Source: an uncultured Lachnospiraceae bacterium (lineage in GTDB: Bacteria; Bacillota; Clostridia; Lachnospirales; Lachnospiraceae). Taken from it: DNA of 64,000 nucleotides. The notes under the pieces are model-generated. The model worked only from the letters and a program-made list of their open reading frames with translations, searched no databases and was not told where the DNA came from. Every line of letters begins with the position of its first letter. The first letter of the stretch is position 1. Below are positions 17,835 through 26,864 of this stretch, piece by piece. The stretch lies in NCBI GenBank assembly GCA_947243855.1, contig CAMXIK010000008.1, positions 1 through 64,000 of the forward strand, written 5' to 3'. Made by a program: the position numbers and the translations under genes.

Positions 17835-17862
17835 CCCATTCTTTTCATACAATAGTTTTTCT

Positions 17863-18747
17863 TTAGCCTTTCACGGCTCCGGCAACCATACCCTTGATGA
17901 TCTGCTTGCTGAACGCAAAGTAGAAAATTACGATGGGCGCCATGGTCATCAACATAGCCGCCATGATCTTCGGATAGTCGGATGTAAACTGTCCGGTAAA
18001 CTGCTTTAAACCAAGCGGTACGGTATAGAGCGCTCTCTGCTTAATCAGGATCAAGGCAAAGGAGAACTCGTTCCAGCAGCTAAATACGTTAATAATCGCA
18101 ACCGTTACCAGAATCGGCTTGCAGACCGGAAGGATAATTCCAAACAAAGTTTTGGAAAAAGTAGATCCGTCGATGGCCGCCGCCTCTTCCAATTCCGTAG
18201 GAATGCCCTTCACATAGCCCTCCACGAGGAAGATCGACATGGGCAGGGCGAACGATACATAGGGCATCAGCAGCGTATACCAATGATCCGATAAACCCAA
18301 TCTGGAAAAAATGATGTAGATCGGCACCATCAGGGAGTGGATCGGAATCAGCATTCCCATCAGGAACATCACGTACAAAGGCTTATTCAACGGGAAATCA
18401 ATTCTCGAAAGGATGTAGCCTACGATAAACGCAATCAACACAATCAGCAAAACCGAGAGGATTGTGGTACGAGCGGAATTCCCCACCGACTGCATCAGCT
18501 TATAATCCTTATTGGATAAAATCTTTGTATAGTTTGCCATCGTCGGCTCCTTCGGCAGGCCAACGATATCCGCATTAAACACCCTCTTCTCTTTCAAAGA
18601 AGAATAAAGCATCCACACCAACGGGAACATACATGTCAGTGAAAAAATCCAGAGTATCAGATTGATAATCACGCCAAGCACGCCTCTTTTTACCTTGGTG
18701 CCCGCCGAATTATCTTCTACTTTTGTCATGGTCATTTCTTTTGCCAT
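17863..18747 (-). CDS. Sugar ABC importer permease, MalG/UgpE type
   Basis: 294 residues with six membrane segments. The inner-membrane EAA loop that contacts the ATPase reads EEAAAIDGSTFSKTLFGIILP, and the C-terminus FSKQIIKGMVAGAVKG is typical of CUT1 second permeases. It pairs with the permease encoded just upstream (15-base gap) and the binding protein at 19899. The substrate is probably an oligosaccharide or glycoside, which cannot be named from sequence. Confidence 0.93.
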   Translation of the reverse strand: MAKEMTMTKVEDNSAGTKVKRGVLGVIINLILWIFSLTCMFPLVWMLYSSLKEKRVFNADIVGLPKEPTMANYTKILSNKDYKLMQSVGNSARTTILSVLLIVLIAFIVGYILSRIDFPLNKPLYVMFLMGMLIPIHSLMVPIYIIFSRLGLSDHWYTLLMPYVSFALPMSIFLVEGYVKGIPTELEEAAAIDGSTFSKTLFGIILPVCKPILVTVAIINVFSCWNEFSFALILIKQRALYTVPLGLKQFTGQFTSDYPKIMAAMLMTMAPIVIFYFAFSKQIIKGMVAGAVKG

Positions 18748-18761
18748 AATGATTCCCTCCC

Positions 18762-19730
18762 TTACGCCTTAGCCTTGCGGGCTTTGATTGCCCGTTGTCT
18801 TTCCTTCTCAATCTGCTTCAAGCGCTTCGCCTCTTCACGGTCATAACTATCCGTCATACAATAGTTCATGAGAAGCTGGGAACCGCCGATTACGGCCAAA
18901 GCCAAAACGAAAATACCGACGGAAATACAGGAACCATAACCTAGGTTGGACTGTTCAAAGGAAACCTTATATCCATACATCGCCATAACCATGGAAGAGT
19001 AGCCGGGGCCGCCCGATGTCATGACGTAAATATTATCGAATGCTTTCATGTTACCCGCAACGCAGAGGGTAATACATACAAGCAGAGTATTCTTAATCAA
19101 AGGTAACACTATGTAACGCGCGCGCTGAATACCTGTCGCGCCATCGATCTCCGCGGACTCCAAAACCTCCGTGCTGATAGAGGAAACTGCAGACAGGAGA
19201 ATAACCATATAATAACCGATATACTGCCAGATCAGAGGAATGGATACCAAGAGCATTACCAGACCGGGCTCATTGAGCCATACCTTCTGCTTATCCGGCC
19301 GGCCAATCTGCTCTAAAAACCAGTTCAGCAGACCTCTCTTGGAGTCATAAATCATCTGCCAGATAAAACCAATGCAGACTGCCGAGATCGTGCTCGGGAA
19401 GAAACCGAACGTCCTGTGAATTCCCTGCAGCTTGGTCACCTTAGAGTTGATCAGCAGCACTATGATAAATGCCAGACCAATCTGTCCCACAATACATACA
19501 ACCACCAGAAAAATGTTATGCCAGAATGCGCTCCAAAACACTTCGTCACTAAATAACTGCGCGTAGTTCGCAAGACCGCTAAAGGTCTTAACCGGACCGC
19601 CCTTCCACTCGAAAAAGCTATAAAAAAGAGCTGCAAGAAGCGGTGCAAATACTGTAAACACATAAAGCGCTACAGGCACGGCCAGATATGCAGCTACCAC
19701 CCATCCTTTTGGTTTAATAGATTTCAGCAT
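18762..19730 (-). CDS. Sugar ABC importer permease, MalF/UgpA type
   Basis: 322 residues, six membrane segments. EAA loop: EVLESAEIDGATGIQRARYIVLP. A C-terminal charged tail (REEAKRLKQIEKERQRAIKARKAKA) is longer than usual and probably cytoplasmic. It is the first permease after the binding-protein gene, 168 bases away, with a stem-loop between that should lower permease expression relative to the binding protein. Confidence 0.93.
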   Translation of the reverse strand: MLKSIKPKGWVVAAYLAVPVALYVFTVFAPLLAALFYSFFEWKGGPVKTFSGLANYAQLFSDEVFWSAFWHNIFLVVVCIVGQIGLAFIIVLLINSKVTKLQGIHRTFGFFPSTISAVCIGFIWQMIYDSKRGLLNWFLEQIGRPDKQKVWLNEPGLVMLLVSIPLIWQYIGYYMVILLSAVSSISTEVLESAEIDGATGIQRARYIVLPLIKNTLLVCITLCVAGNMKAFDNIYVMTSGGPGYSSMVMAMYGYKVSFEQSNLGYGSCISVGIFVLALAVIGGSQLLMNYCMTDSYDREEAKRLKQIEKERQRAIKARKAKA

Positions 19731-19838
19731 AAAATCGCCCCCATTTCCTTTTTAGTACCCCTTCAAAGATGTACCCCAAAAGCGAAACGAAGACCTTCTC
19801 TGCCGCTTCGCCGGAATCAAACCTCTTTCGGTAAAGTT

Positions 19839-19865
19839 CCGCCCGAGGGAAAATCCCTCAGGCGG
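19839..19865 (-). terminator. Intercistronic stem-loop after binding-protein gene
   Basis: CCGCCCGAGGGA (19839-19850) pairs with TCCCTCAGGCGG (19854-19865) around AAA. No T tract follows, so it is more likely an mRNA 3' stabiliser or attenuator than a full terminator. It would favour the binding protein over the permeases. Confidence 0.6.
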
Positions 19866-19898
19866 CATTACCTTTATGATTACACTAACCTTCTCAAC

Positions 19899-21356
19899 CT
19901 ATTGTCCTAAGTAGGTCTTGTAAGCAGCCTGCGTATCAGCAGCTACGGTTGCGGGATCTTTGTCGCCGTTTACCATCTCCTGCATCTCAGTATTGAGTAC
20001 AGACCAAACAGAACCGTCTACATAGGAGTCATAAATCTCACAGCCCTTGTTGTCCACATAGGAGAAGTTATAGAAATCCTGTGTGTACTGGTCGAATGCG
20101 GAGAGATCCACATCAGAGCTGCAGAAACCAGCCAGCGCGTACTTCGCACCTACAAACTCGGAGAATGCAGGACCTGTCAGATACTGGCAAAGGTCGATAC
20201 AAGCTGCAAGCTTGTCAGGGTCCTGTGCTGCCTTAGAGCTGATCGCCATACCGTAACCAAGACCGATGTTCTGGAACTTCTCATACTTGGTAGCGTCTGC
20301 TGCCTGAGGAAGAACTGCGAACTTGGTGGTGTCTTTCTTCGGATCACCTTCCAGAGTAGCCTGAATGTAGGAAGCATCCCAGTTACCGCCGATGAATGCA
20401 GCAGCATCGCCGGAAATATAATACTCACGCGCATCCTCGTTAGAGATTGCGTTGAAGTCCTTATTAAAGATGCTCGTATCATGGAACAGACGCTGTGTCT
20501 CTGTCAGAGCCGCTACGAAGTTAGGATCTTCGAAGTTGCCTGTGCCTGCAATGATATCAGAGAACCACTGTGTACCCGTGTACTGATAGCCCAAGCAGGA
20601 TACGAAGCAGGAGTTCAACTGCCACTGACCAGAGTTACCGAACGCGATCGTGTCGATGCCCTGACCGCCGAAATACTCAGCCGCCTTCTCTACATCAGCC
20701 CAAGTGGTCGGGAAGGAATCGAAACCAGCCTCTTTCCACATAGCCTCATCGTAGATCACTACGGTACATGTACCACCTGTCAAAGCAGGATATGCGTAAT
20801 ACTTACCGCCTGCCGTGAAAGGTACAAGATAATCCATATTGTACTGATCCGCATACGGAGAATTCTTGATGGTATCTGTCAGATCATATACCAGACCCTG
20901 ATCCGACCAGCTGATGGTGTTCATACCTTGAAGCAGGAACACATCCGGAAGATCGTCAGCCGCTGCGCGTGTAGCGATCTGTGTCTTATAATCGTCGTTT
21001 GCAAGAACTTCCTCAGACAGCGTGATGTTGCCGTGAGCTTCCTGCCAGTTAGCAAGGCAAGTTCTGAAACCGTCGGAACCGCCGTTACCCTCAGACTCCT
21101 CAGATGTGGAGAAGTGCATGATGGAGATGTCTCCGCTGTAAGCCAGCTCGCCGTCTGCTGCCGGAGCCTCTGCGTCTGCTGCCGGAGCTTCCTCTGCTGC
21201 TGCAGGCGTCTCCGCCTCTGCTGCCGGAGCTTCCTCTGCTGCGGGAGCTTCTTCTGTTGCCGGTGCCTCTGCTGCAGGTGCGTCTCCGCCGCCACAGCCA
21301 ACAAGTGTTGCAACCATAGCTGTTGCCAGTAAAATACTTACTACTTTCTTTTTCAC
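19899..21356 (-). CDS. Sugar ABC importer binding lipoprotein
   Basis: 485 residues, extracytoplasmic solute-binding protein family 1. The lipobox LVGC puts the lipidated cysteine at residue 21. Residues 22-70 are an Ala/Pro/Glu tract built on the unit APAAEE. The mature domain has the family hallmarks [39 protein letters not shown] and [11 protein letters not shown]. The start is GTG at 21356, ten bases after GGAGG. An out-of-frame ATG-AAA-AAG-TGA lies just before and overlaps it. Two palindromic operators lie in the leader. It is the first gene of the importer operon with two permeases and no ATPase gene. Confidence 0.93.
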   Translation of the reverse strand: MKKKVVSILLATAMVATLVGCGGGDAPAAEAPATEEAPAAEEAPAAEAETPAAAEEAPAADAEAPAADGELAYSGDISIMHFSTSEESEGNGGSDGFRTCLANWQEAHGNITLSEEVLANDDYKTQIATRAAADDLPDVFLLQGMNTISWSDQGLVYDLTDTIKNSPYADQYNMDYLVPFTAGGKYYAYPALTGGTCTVVIYDEAMWKEAGFDSFPTTWADVEKAAEYFGGQGIDTIAFGNSGQWQLNSCFVSCLGYQYTGTQWFSDIIAGTGNFEDPNFVAALTETQRLFHDTSIFNKDFNAISNEDAREYYISGDAAAFIGGNWDASYIQATLEGDPKKDTTKFAVLPQAADATKYEKFQNIGLGYGMAISSKAAQDPDKLAACIDLCQYLTGPAFSEFVGAKYALAGFCSSDVDLSAFDQYTQDFYNFSYVDNKGCEIYDSYVDGSVWSVLNTEMQEMVNGDKDPATVAADTQAAYKTYLGQ

Positions 21357-21400
21357 TTTTTCATTTCCTCCTTTATAAATTGAAACTGTAATAGTAACAC

Positions 21401-21431
21401 GAAACGTTTCTATTTACTTAAACGTTTTCGT
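21401..21431 (-). promoter_or_regulatory. Paired LacI/CcpA-like operators
   Basis: Perfect palindrome GAAACGTTTC (21401-21410) and a second site TAAACGTTTT (21420-21427 core). Their CG centres are 18 bases apart. Both lie just downstream of the -10, so a bound LacI-family repressor or CcpA would block elongation. Which protein binds is not known. Confidence 0.6.
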
Positions 21432-21437
21432 AATGTT

Positions 21438-21466
21438 AGTCTAGCACACATTTCCCATAATGACAA
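21438..21466 (-). promoter_or_regulatory. Promoter of sugar importer operon
   Basis: Minus strand: -35 TTGTCA (21461-21466), 17-base spacer, -10 TAGACT (21438-21443). Transcript start near 21431, within the operator pair. Confidence 0.7.
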
Positions 21467-21571
21467 CCTTTTTTTTAATTTTTTTCATACATTTTTGATA
21501 AATTTTTCTTTATTACTTAACATTTAAGTAAAACAAATAGGAAATACCATACCAAAACCTAAAATACAATA

Positions 21572-23221
21572 TTACATCAATAATTGAAGCGCCATTTCCG
21601 GCTGATGGTTTGCCTGGGATAACACATGCTGGTTCACCTGCGCGTTAATACTCTCCAAAGAGTTTTTTACGGCCATTTCAGCTATATCCATATCCCGGAT
21701 GGCGCTCTCTGCGGCCTGCGTATTTTCCATGATAATACTGTTTATTCGAATGGCGCCCTCCAGACGATTCTGTTGAGCCCCAAAATGGGTTCGAAACTCT
21801 GAAACCCTGCGGATTGCCTCCTTTACCTTTTCGATTGCGTCCCCCGCCTTCTCCACGGTTCCCACGCCCACATCGCTGATGCCCAAATTATCGGTAGTGG
21901 CATTACAAAGGTCTATCACAATATCCACTCCGGCTTCTACGCCCGCATGAATCAATACCGGTTTATCTCCCCTGAAATCATAAGATTTCACATTTTCCAC
22001 CTTATCCGCATACAAACCTATGCGGTTCTGCATTACGAAGCCGCTGCCGGAACTGATCTTTCTGCCGCTCCATCCGATTCCATAAAAATAGTCCTTTGGA
22101 TTGCGATTTCCCAGATTACCCGAAATTGTCGGATTCATAGCCAAATTAAAGTTATTGAGGTGATCGCTGTGCCCTGACATCACAACATCCGGAGGATTTC
22201 GCATTCCGTCCCATATGTACTGCGCGCTCAAATTAACGGCAGTGTTGACATTTCCCGCCAGATTTACAAAATTATCTATCGTCATTTCAGTCGGGATTGA
22301 AGAACCTATCCACTTATAGGTGTTTTCCGTCTCCGTCCCGTCAAGCTTTGGAATTGCGTTACTCGCCGGCCCCACCAGCATATCCATCTGGTACCAGAAA
22401 TCCATCGTCAAATCTCCCGCAGACGTGTTGATAAAATTATAAGAATATTCAAAATACTCCTTTGATTTTTCGTCCGTCGAACAGTCCACCTTCTTCCATG
22501 TAAGTTCCATCCGAAAGGAAATTTTTCCATCGTCATATTCGCTCACAAATTTGTCTTGTCCCGGATAGGCTTTGTACGTGACAAATCTATTGTTTGTCAA
22601 ATTCACTTCTCCCGTATAATTTCCATTCGTATCCCTGACCGCAATAAGCGGCTTATTATCCTGCGCGTCCCACACCCCGGCAAGCGGATAAGACATTCCC
22701 TCCGCCATAAAGCGAAGCGTGCCGCGGCCATCGACAACCTCCACATTTTTTAAAGTATGGATTGTGTTATCCGGCATTTCATAGTCCACATTTTCGAAAT
22801 GGGCGTCTCCCAGAAGCGGATGTATCCCAAATATTTCCGTATTGTAGGCAATCCTGTTGATTTCGGTGTTTAACTGATCTATCTCCTCCTGAATTGCCCA
22901 TCTGTCAACGGCGGCATTCGTCCCATTCGCTGCCTGCACGGAAAGCTCATTCATCCGCTGCAATAACTCATGCACCTCATTCAGCGCACCGTCCGCCACC
23001 TGACAAAGACTGATTCCATCCTGTATATTCTCCAGCGTCTTATTAAGCCCTCGAACCTGACGACGCATCTTCTCTGATATCGACAACTCTGCCGCGCCGT
23101 CCGCGGAACGGTTAATCTTATATCCGCTGGAGAGTTTCTCCTGCGTAGAAGCCCGCTCTTTCGCCCCTATCTTAAATTGACGATTCGCATTCATCGCTAT
23201 CAAATTATGCTTTATTATCAT
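21572..23221 (-). CDS. Flagellin with large central insertion
   Basis: 549 residues from ATG 23221, chosen because GGAGGAG precedes it and homologous flagellins begin at this point (MIIKHNLIAMNANRQ). The N-terminal D0/D1 (1-135) has LSSGYKINRSADGAAELSISEKMR and the LQRMNELSVQAANGT segment corresponding to the TLR5-contact region. The C-terminal D1/D0 (about 455-549) ends QVNQHVLSQANHQPEMALQLLM. Between them are about 310 residues of a distinct domain with several Trp/Tyr and no similarity I recognise; no HExxH, so it is not a flagellinolysin. Deviations from consensus (ADGAAEL for ADDAAGL) suggest a divergent paralogue. No other flagellar genes are in the window. Confidence 0.9.
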   Translation of the reverse strand: MIIKHNLIAMNANRQFKIGAKERASTQEKLSSGYKINRSADGAAELSISEKMRRQVRGLNKTLENIQDGISLCQVADGALNEVHELLQRMNELSVQAANGTNAAVDRWAIQEEIDQLNTEINRIAYNTEIFGIHPLLGDAHFENVDYEMPDNTIHTLKNVEVVDGRGTLRFMAEGMSYPLAGVWDAQDNKPLIAVRDTNGNYTGEVNLTNNRFVTYKAYPGQDKFVSEYDDGKISFRMELTWKKVDCSTDEKSKEYFEYSYNFINTSAGDLTMDFWYQMDMLVGPASNAIPKLDGTETENTYKWIGSSIPTEMTIDNFVNLAGNVNTAVNLSAQYIWDGMRNPPDVVMSGHSDHLNNFNLAMNPTISGNLGNRNPKDYFYGIGWSGRKISSGSGFVMQNRIGLYADKVENVKSYDFRGDKPVLIHAGVEAGVDIVIDLCNATTDNLGISDVGVGTVEKAGDAIEKVKEAIRRVSEFRTHFGAQQNRLEGAIRINSIIMENTQAAESAIRDMDIAEMAVKNSLESINAQVNQHVLSQANHQPEMALQLLM

Positions 23222-23273
23222 AACAACGCTCCTCCCTGTTCTCCAAAAAGAAACGACCCATTTTATCCTATGA

Positions 23274-23305
23274 AAAAAGGGCGGCATAAAACCGTCCTTT
23301 TTTTC
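23274..23305 (-). terminator. Terminator between GGDEF gene and flagellin
   Basis: A6-GGGCGG-CATAAAA-CCGTCC-T6 reads as a stem on the plus strand with one wobble. On the minus strand GGACGG/CCGCCC (one mismatch) is followed by T6. It ends the GGDEF transcript 53 bases before the flagellin ATG. I could not identify a sigma-28 promoter in the remaining space. Confidence 0.55.
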
Positions 23306-23351
23306 TCAAAAATTCCGTCATTATCTATTCCGTCAAATCAGGCGGTGTATT

Positions 23352-24812
23352 TTACCCAATATCTCTGTCCCGATAAAACGCCAGCTGATTTTTTCCGCGT
23401 TTTTTCGCTTTATATAGTCCCTGATCGGCAGCCTTGTAAAGCGTCTCAAAATCCTCGCCTTCCTGTGGAAAAATCGCCACGCCGATACTTGCCGTCGCTT
23501 TATATTTCACATATTCGCCCGCCTGAAAGCTCTTAAAGAAGCTCTCTACCTTCCCCGCTTCCTTCATGATGGCCTCATCGCTCGTAATATCCTTCAGAAA
23601 AACCATAAATTCATCGCCGCCCACGCGCCCCACGATATCGGAAGCGCGGAAAATTGCTCCAATCTGTACGCCCAGAGAACGAAGCACTTCATCGCCGAAA
23701 GCATGTCCCATCGTATCGTTGATCTTCTTAAAGTTATCAATATCAAATAAGAACATCATAGACTGCTTATCGGGATTTTTCGCCATATAATCCTTAATCT
23801 TACGCTCCGTGGCAAGCTTATTGCTAAGGCCGGTCAAAAGATCCGTATCCGCCTTGTTCTCCAGCTCCCGCTTCTTCTCATTACTGCGGATCTTACCAAC
23901 AATATTGATCACCATAACGATACAGAAAAATACGCCGATCACAATAAGCAGGGAAACCACCATATTTTTCGTTGTGCTGCGCAGATAACCGGCCTGTCTC
24001 TCAACATAGGACGCGCTTACGCCGAGCACCATATCCCAACGATGACCGCCCAACGGTACGAAAGTCACCACATGAAACTGCTTACCAGTCTGCATATCGA
24101 GATTTCCGCGGGAGCCGTTACCGATACGATTGCGAAGCACTCTGGTATTATCCTTGTTTTCCGCTTCAAGCGCAGAAAAAAGATTTCCATCCTTTAAACA
24201 GCCGTTTGTTGTGGAACCGCTCGCTCCCAACACATTGCCTTCCATATCCACAACAGCCAAAAAACTGGTGGAATCAAATCCGGAATTCATAAGCATGTCC
24301 GCAAACTGGCTCATCGGATAGAGCAGAATCAGATAACCCTGCTCCCCGTCCGTCGAAACAGGCTTTACTACCGCGATCGACGCCACTTCTTCCGCATAGA
24401 TATAAGGATTTTCTCCTGTCAGAACCTCCTGAAACCATTCCGTTTCTCCAAGTGTGAGAGAGTTTCCCCTCTGATCGACCGCAGCCCCTGTACCGTCACT
24501 GTAAAGAACCGTCTCTATCCCAGCCGCTTCCGCCGCCACGCCAAGCAGCTCTTCTACGCGGTCACTGTCTTTTATTCCCTCTGCTTCCAACAGTATCCTG
24601 ACCGGTTCCCCCGCCTTTCCCACGCCGTCGAGCCTGTTTAAAAAACGCTCTCCGTATGTTTCAGCCGAAGAAATCAAAGTTTTCAACACAGAATCCTGCG
24701 TTTCCTTATTACTCTTAAAGGAAAAGCTGACCAGCATACCAACGACAACAGCCATCATGATGCCCGTCGGAATAAGCCACTGCAGTACACTCGACTTGTT
24801 TTGATTATCCAT
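23352..24812 (-). CDS. Membrane sensor diguanylate cyclase (GGDEF)
   Basis: 486 residues. An N-terminal membrane segment (about 11-30), an extracytoplasmic sensor of about 240 residues of Cache type (YILLLYPMSQFAD), a second membrane segment (about 277-305), then a GGDEF domain starting at DTDLLTGLSNKLATERKI, with FLFDIDNFKKINDTMGHAFGDEVL and the active-site loop RVGGDEFMVF. It should make c-di-GMP in response to an external small molecule. An inhibitory RxxD site is present as RASD five residues before GG. The start overlaps the end of the YesL-like gene by eight bases, so they are co-transcribed. Confidence 0.92.
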   Translation of the reverse strand: MDNQNKSSVLQWLIPTGIMMAVVVGMLVSFSFKSNKETQDSVLKTLISSAETYGERFLNRLDGVGKAGEPVRILLEAEGIKDSDRVEELLGVAAEAAGIETVLYSDGTGAAVDQRGNSLTLGETEWFQEVLTGENPYIYAEEVASIAVVKPVSTDGEQGYLILLYPMSQFADMLMNSGFDSTSFLAVVDMEGNVLGASGSTTNGCLKDGNLFSALEAENKDNTRVLRNRIGNGSRGNLDMQTGKQFHVVTFVPLGGHRWDMVLGVSASYVERQAGYLRSTTKNMVVSLLIVIGVFFCIVMVINIVGKIRSNEKKRELENKADTDLLTGLSNKLATERKIKDYMAKNPDKQSMMFLFDIDNFKKINDTMGHAFGDEVLRSLGVQIGAIFRASDIVGRVGGDEFMVFLKDITSDEAIMKEAGKVESFFKSFQAGEYVKYKATASIGVAIFPQEGEDFETLYKAADQGLYKAKKRGKNQLAFYRDRDIG

Positions 24813-25488
24813 CGATTTCTTTTGTCTCCTCGTCTATTTTCAGGGAGAAGTCCAGATCGGAGGTCATCGCCTCCGTTTCAGGCTCCAATTTTTTAAAAAT
24901 ACCACTGTAAATCCACGCCGCCGCATAGGCCGGTGCCGAAATGCCGAACAAAAGAGCAAAGAGCAGCCCATAAGATGAAAAATATGCAACCACAAAAGGC
25001 AAAACATAACATACTATCATCAGAATTGTTCTGGGCAGATTGGCAAATGCCAACAGCATTGCATTCTTAAGTGTATTTTTTATGGAATTTTCAAATCTAG
25101 CCAATACCGGAAACACATATACCGCAATCATCAAAAGCAGGATAGCCACAGCTACCACAGCTATGATCAAAGGTTTCGGGAACGTCAGGCCAGAATAATT
25201 AAAAATCCAAATATCTCCTATATAGATTACCACCACCAAAAGCATCAAAAGCCATACAAGGGTAGCCTGCCTAAAATTCGCCCGAAAAGACTTAAAAAAG
25301 CCTTTGACAAGATACCCTTCCTCACCACGGACAATTTTAAGCAGTACATAATGCTGCGCTGTAAATGCCGCGCCAACAGTTATAATCGGCAGGCAGCAAA
25401 TGATCATCAGCAAATTTAAAATCATTAAGTCGCCCACGCGGTTTAAAAACCGCATAACAGGGCTTTCCATATCAAAAAGTTTTCCCAT
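24805..25488 (-). CDS. YesL-like membrane protein (DUF624)
   Basis: 227 residues with about five membrane segments. It opens LFDMESPVMRFLNRVGDLMILNLLMIICCLPIITVGAA, the family signature of a short amphipathic start followed by the first segments. A cytoplasmic acidic tail closes it. YesL proteins are usually found beside sugar importers and YesMN regulators, but their function is unknown. Here it precedes and overlaps a GGDEF sensor gene instead. Confidence 0.85.
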   Translation of the reverse strand: MGKLFDMESPVMRFLNRVGDLMILNLLMIICCLPIITVGAAFTAQHYVLLKIVRGEEGYLVKGFFKSFRANFRQATLVWLLMLLVVVIYIGDIWIFNYSGLTFPKPLIIAVVAVAILLLMIAVYVFPVLARFENSIKNTLKNAMLLAFANLPRTILMIVCYVLPFVVAYFSSYGLLFALLFGISAPAYAAAWIYSGIFKKLEPETEAMTSDLDFSLKIDEETKEIDG

Positions 25489-25583
25489 TCAGCACATCTC
25501 CAAGAAATCACGAGTTCTATTTTATCACATAGAAATATGAAAAACCATAAAAACATCAAAATATGTAAAAAAAACAAATTATT

Positions 25584-26840
25584 TTAGATTTTATATTTTT
25601 TACTCACCTGCTGGTACTGCATGTTAAGCGTCTGGTACATTTTCAGGATATTAGCCGTTTCCTGCTTCACCCGTTCCATGATTTCGTCGTAAGAATCCGA
25701 AAGCACCGTGACGATCTGTCTCTTGAAACGCTTTTTGGCCGCCTCCTCATTCAGAAAACGCAGCACCTGCTGTTTGGAAGCCGCTTCTCTGTAGCTCCTC
25801 TTATTAACCAACGCGCTCACCACATCCGCTACCTGTAGGACTCCCTGCTGAATACTGATCTTCTGCTCTCCCAGACGTTTCGGATATCCGCTCATATCCC
25901 CTCTCTCATGATGCGCCATCGCAATGCTCACAATATCGGCATCCATTCTGTGTTCCAGCTTTTCCTGCGCAATTCCCACATGAGTACGGACATGCTTAAT
26001 CTCCTCCGGCTTTAACTTTCTGGGCGCCATAACGATATCCTGCGATATCGCAATCATTCCCAGATCATGCACCAGCGCCGCATAATAAATCATCTCCCGC
26101 TCGTGATCGGGTAGAAATAGGCGGGATGCAATCTCCTCGCAAATACAGATCGTGGTAACGGTGTCGAGCACCATTCCTTCCCGGACAAAACCAAGACAAT
26201 AAATCAGCATGTCCAAAAACTTCTTTTTATTTTCATTGGAAAAAATCATGTATTCCGCAATTTCATCCAGTTCCGCCTTGTACGCATCATTTTTCAGTTT
26301 TTCTAGCATATTATACTTGGCGTCGCACTGATAAAACCGATCCAATCCCGCAGCGGAAAGTTTCGTACCCGCCTGCTTTTGGAACATGCGCGGATCAAAC
26401 TGCGCGCCCATGGTATTGGAATAAATATCTATCTTCTCGGCAATATTAATATAGGCCGCCACATCCTTATAGGCATAGTCAACCGTCTGTAGTTTTTCAT
26501 AGTCCCTGCAATGATACATGATGACTTTTGATAAATCTGGCTCCGGAGACAAATATTTAAAGAACAAATATCCATAGATCGAATGCGCCATGCTGTCTCT
26601 GGTCTCATATTGCAGCATATCGTTAATTCTATTCCGTTCCGTCTTATAAGCGCCGATATCGTGCATCGTGGCAATCATCACAATATCCGCAAGCTCAAAC
26701 TCTTCGTATTTTTCTTCTTCCTGCAGCATCTTATAGACGATATACGCCACCCTCGATCCGTGTTCCATCAGGGTCGGGTTAATCAGCTTCAAAATATCTC
26801 TCATCAACAGATAAATGTCTTTACTTTTAATATACTCCAT
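25584..26840 (-). CDS. Tandem HD-domain phosphohydrolase (HD-GYP-like)
   Basis: 418 residues, soluble. Two HD domains in tandem: the first (about 20-150) has HGSRVAYIVYKM and MHDIGAYKTE; the second (about 215-400) has HDLGMIAISQDIV, HVRTHVGIAQEKLE and HHERGDMSGYPKRLGEQ. The last block matches the HD-GYP signature HHExxDGxGYP except that Gly after the Asp is Met. The metal-binding His/Asp positions are kept, so phosphodiesterase activity on c-di-GMP is likely but not certain. It is upstream of the YesL-GGDEF pair and could balance that cyclase. Confidence 0.85.
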   Translation of the reverse strand: MEYIKSKDIYLLMRDILKLINPTLMEHGSRVAYIVYKMLQEEEKYEEFELADIVMIATMHDIGAYKTERNRINDMLQYETRDSMAHSIYGYLFFKYLSPEPDLSKVIMYHCRDYEKLQTVDYAYKDVAAYINIAEKIDIYSNTMGAQFDPRMFQKQAGTKLSAAGLDRFYQCDAKYNMLEKLKNDAYKAELDEIAEYMIFSNENKKKFLDMLIYCLGFVREGMVLDTVTTICICEEIASRLFLPDHEREMIYYAALVHDLGMIAISQDIVMAPRKLKPEEIKHVRTHVGIAQEKLEHRMDADIVSIAMAHHERGDMSGYPKRLGEQKISIQQGVLQVADVVSALVNKRSYREAASKQQVLRFLNEEAAKKRFKRQIVTVLSDSYDEIMERVKQETANILKMYQTLNMQYQQVSKKYKI

Positions 26841-26864
26841 ACTCTTCTCCCGTCCCTAAGCCAG

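Larger units (their letters stand above)
17558..17862. other. Intergenic region with Uma2 leader and two inverted repeats
   Basis: No gene is credible here. Besides the promoter (17715-17743) and terminator (17800-17834) listed separately, it holds a hairpin AATGTGCG-AA-CGCACATT (17674-17691), which on the minus strand forms a stem closed by TTCG within the Uma2 leader. A second inverted repeat, TACGCATAAGC (17766-17776) with GCTTATGCGCGTA (17788-17800), lies upstream of the promoter. Confidence 0.6.

Noticed and set aside
21230-21300. Repeated 15-18 base units as a possible CRISPR or VNTR locus
   Set aside because: They are in-frame codons of the APAAEE linker, without spacers; reported instead as protein linker repeats. 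No CRISPR array is present in the window.
20481-21332. A 283-residue plus-strand frame opposite the sugar-binding lipoprotein
   Set aside because: It is the Cys/Ser/Arg-rich antisense of the Ala/Glu repeat and of a clear family protein; no ribosome site or promoter.
21572-23221. Flagellin as an enzymatic flagellin (flagellinolysin)
   Set aside because: The central domain contains no HExxH metal site.
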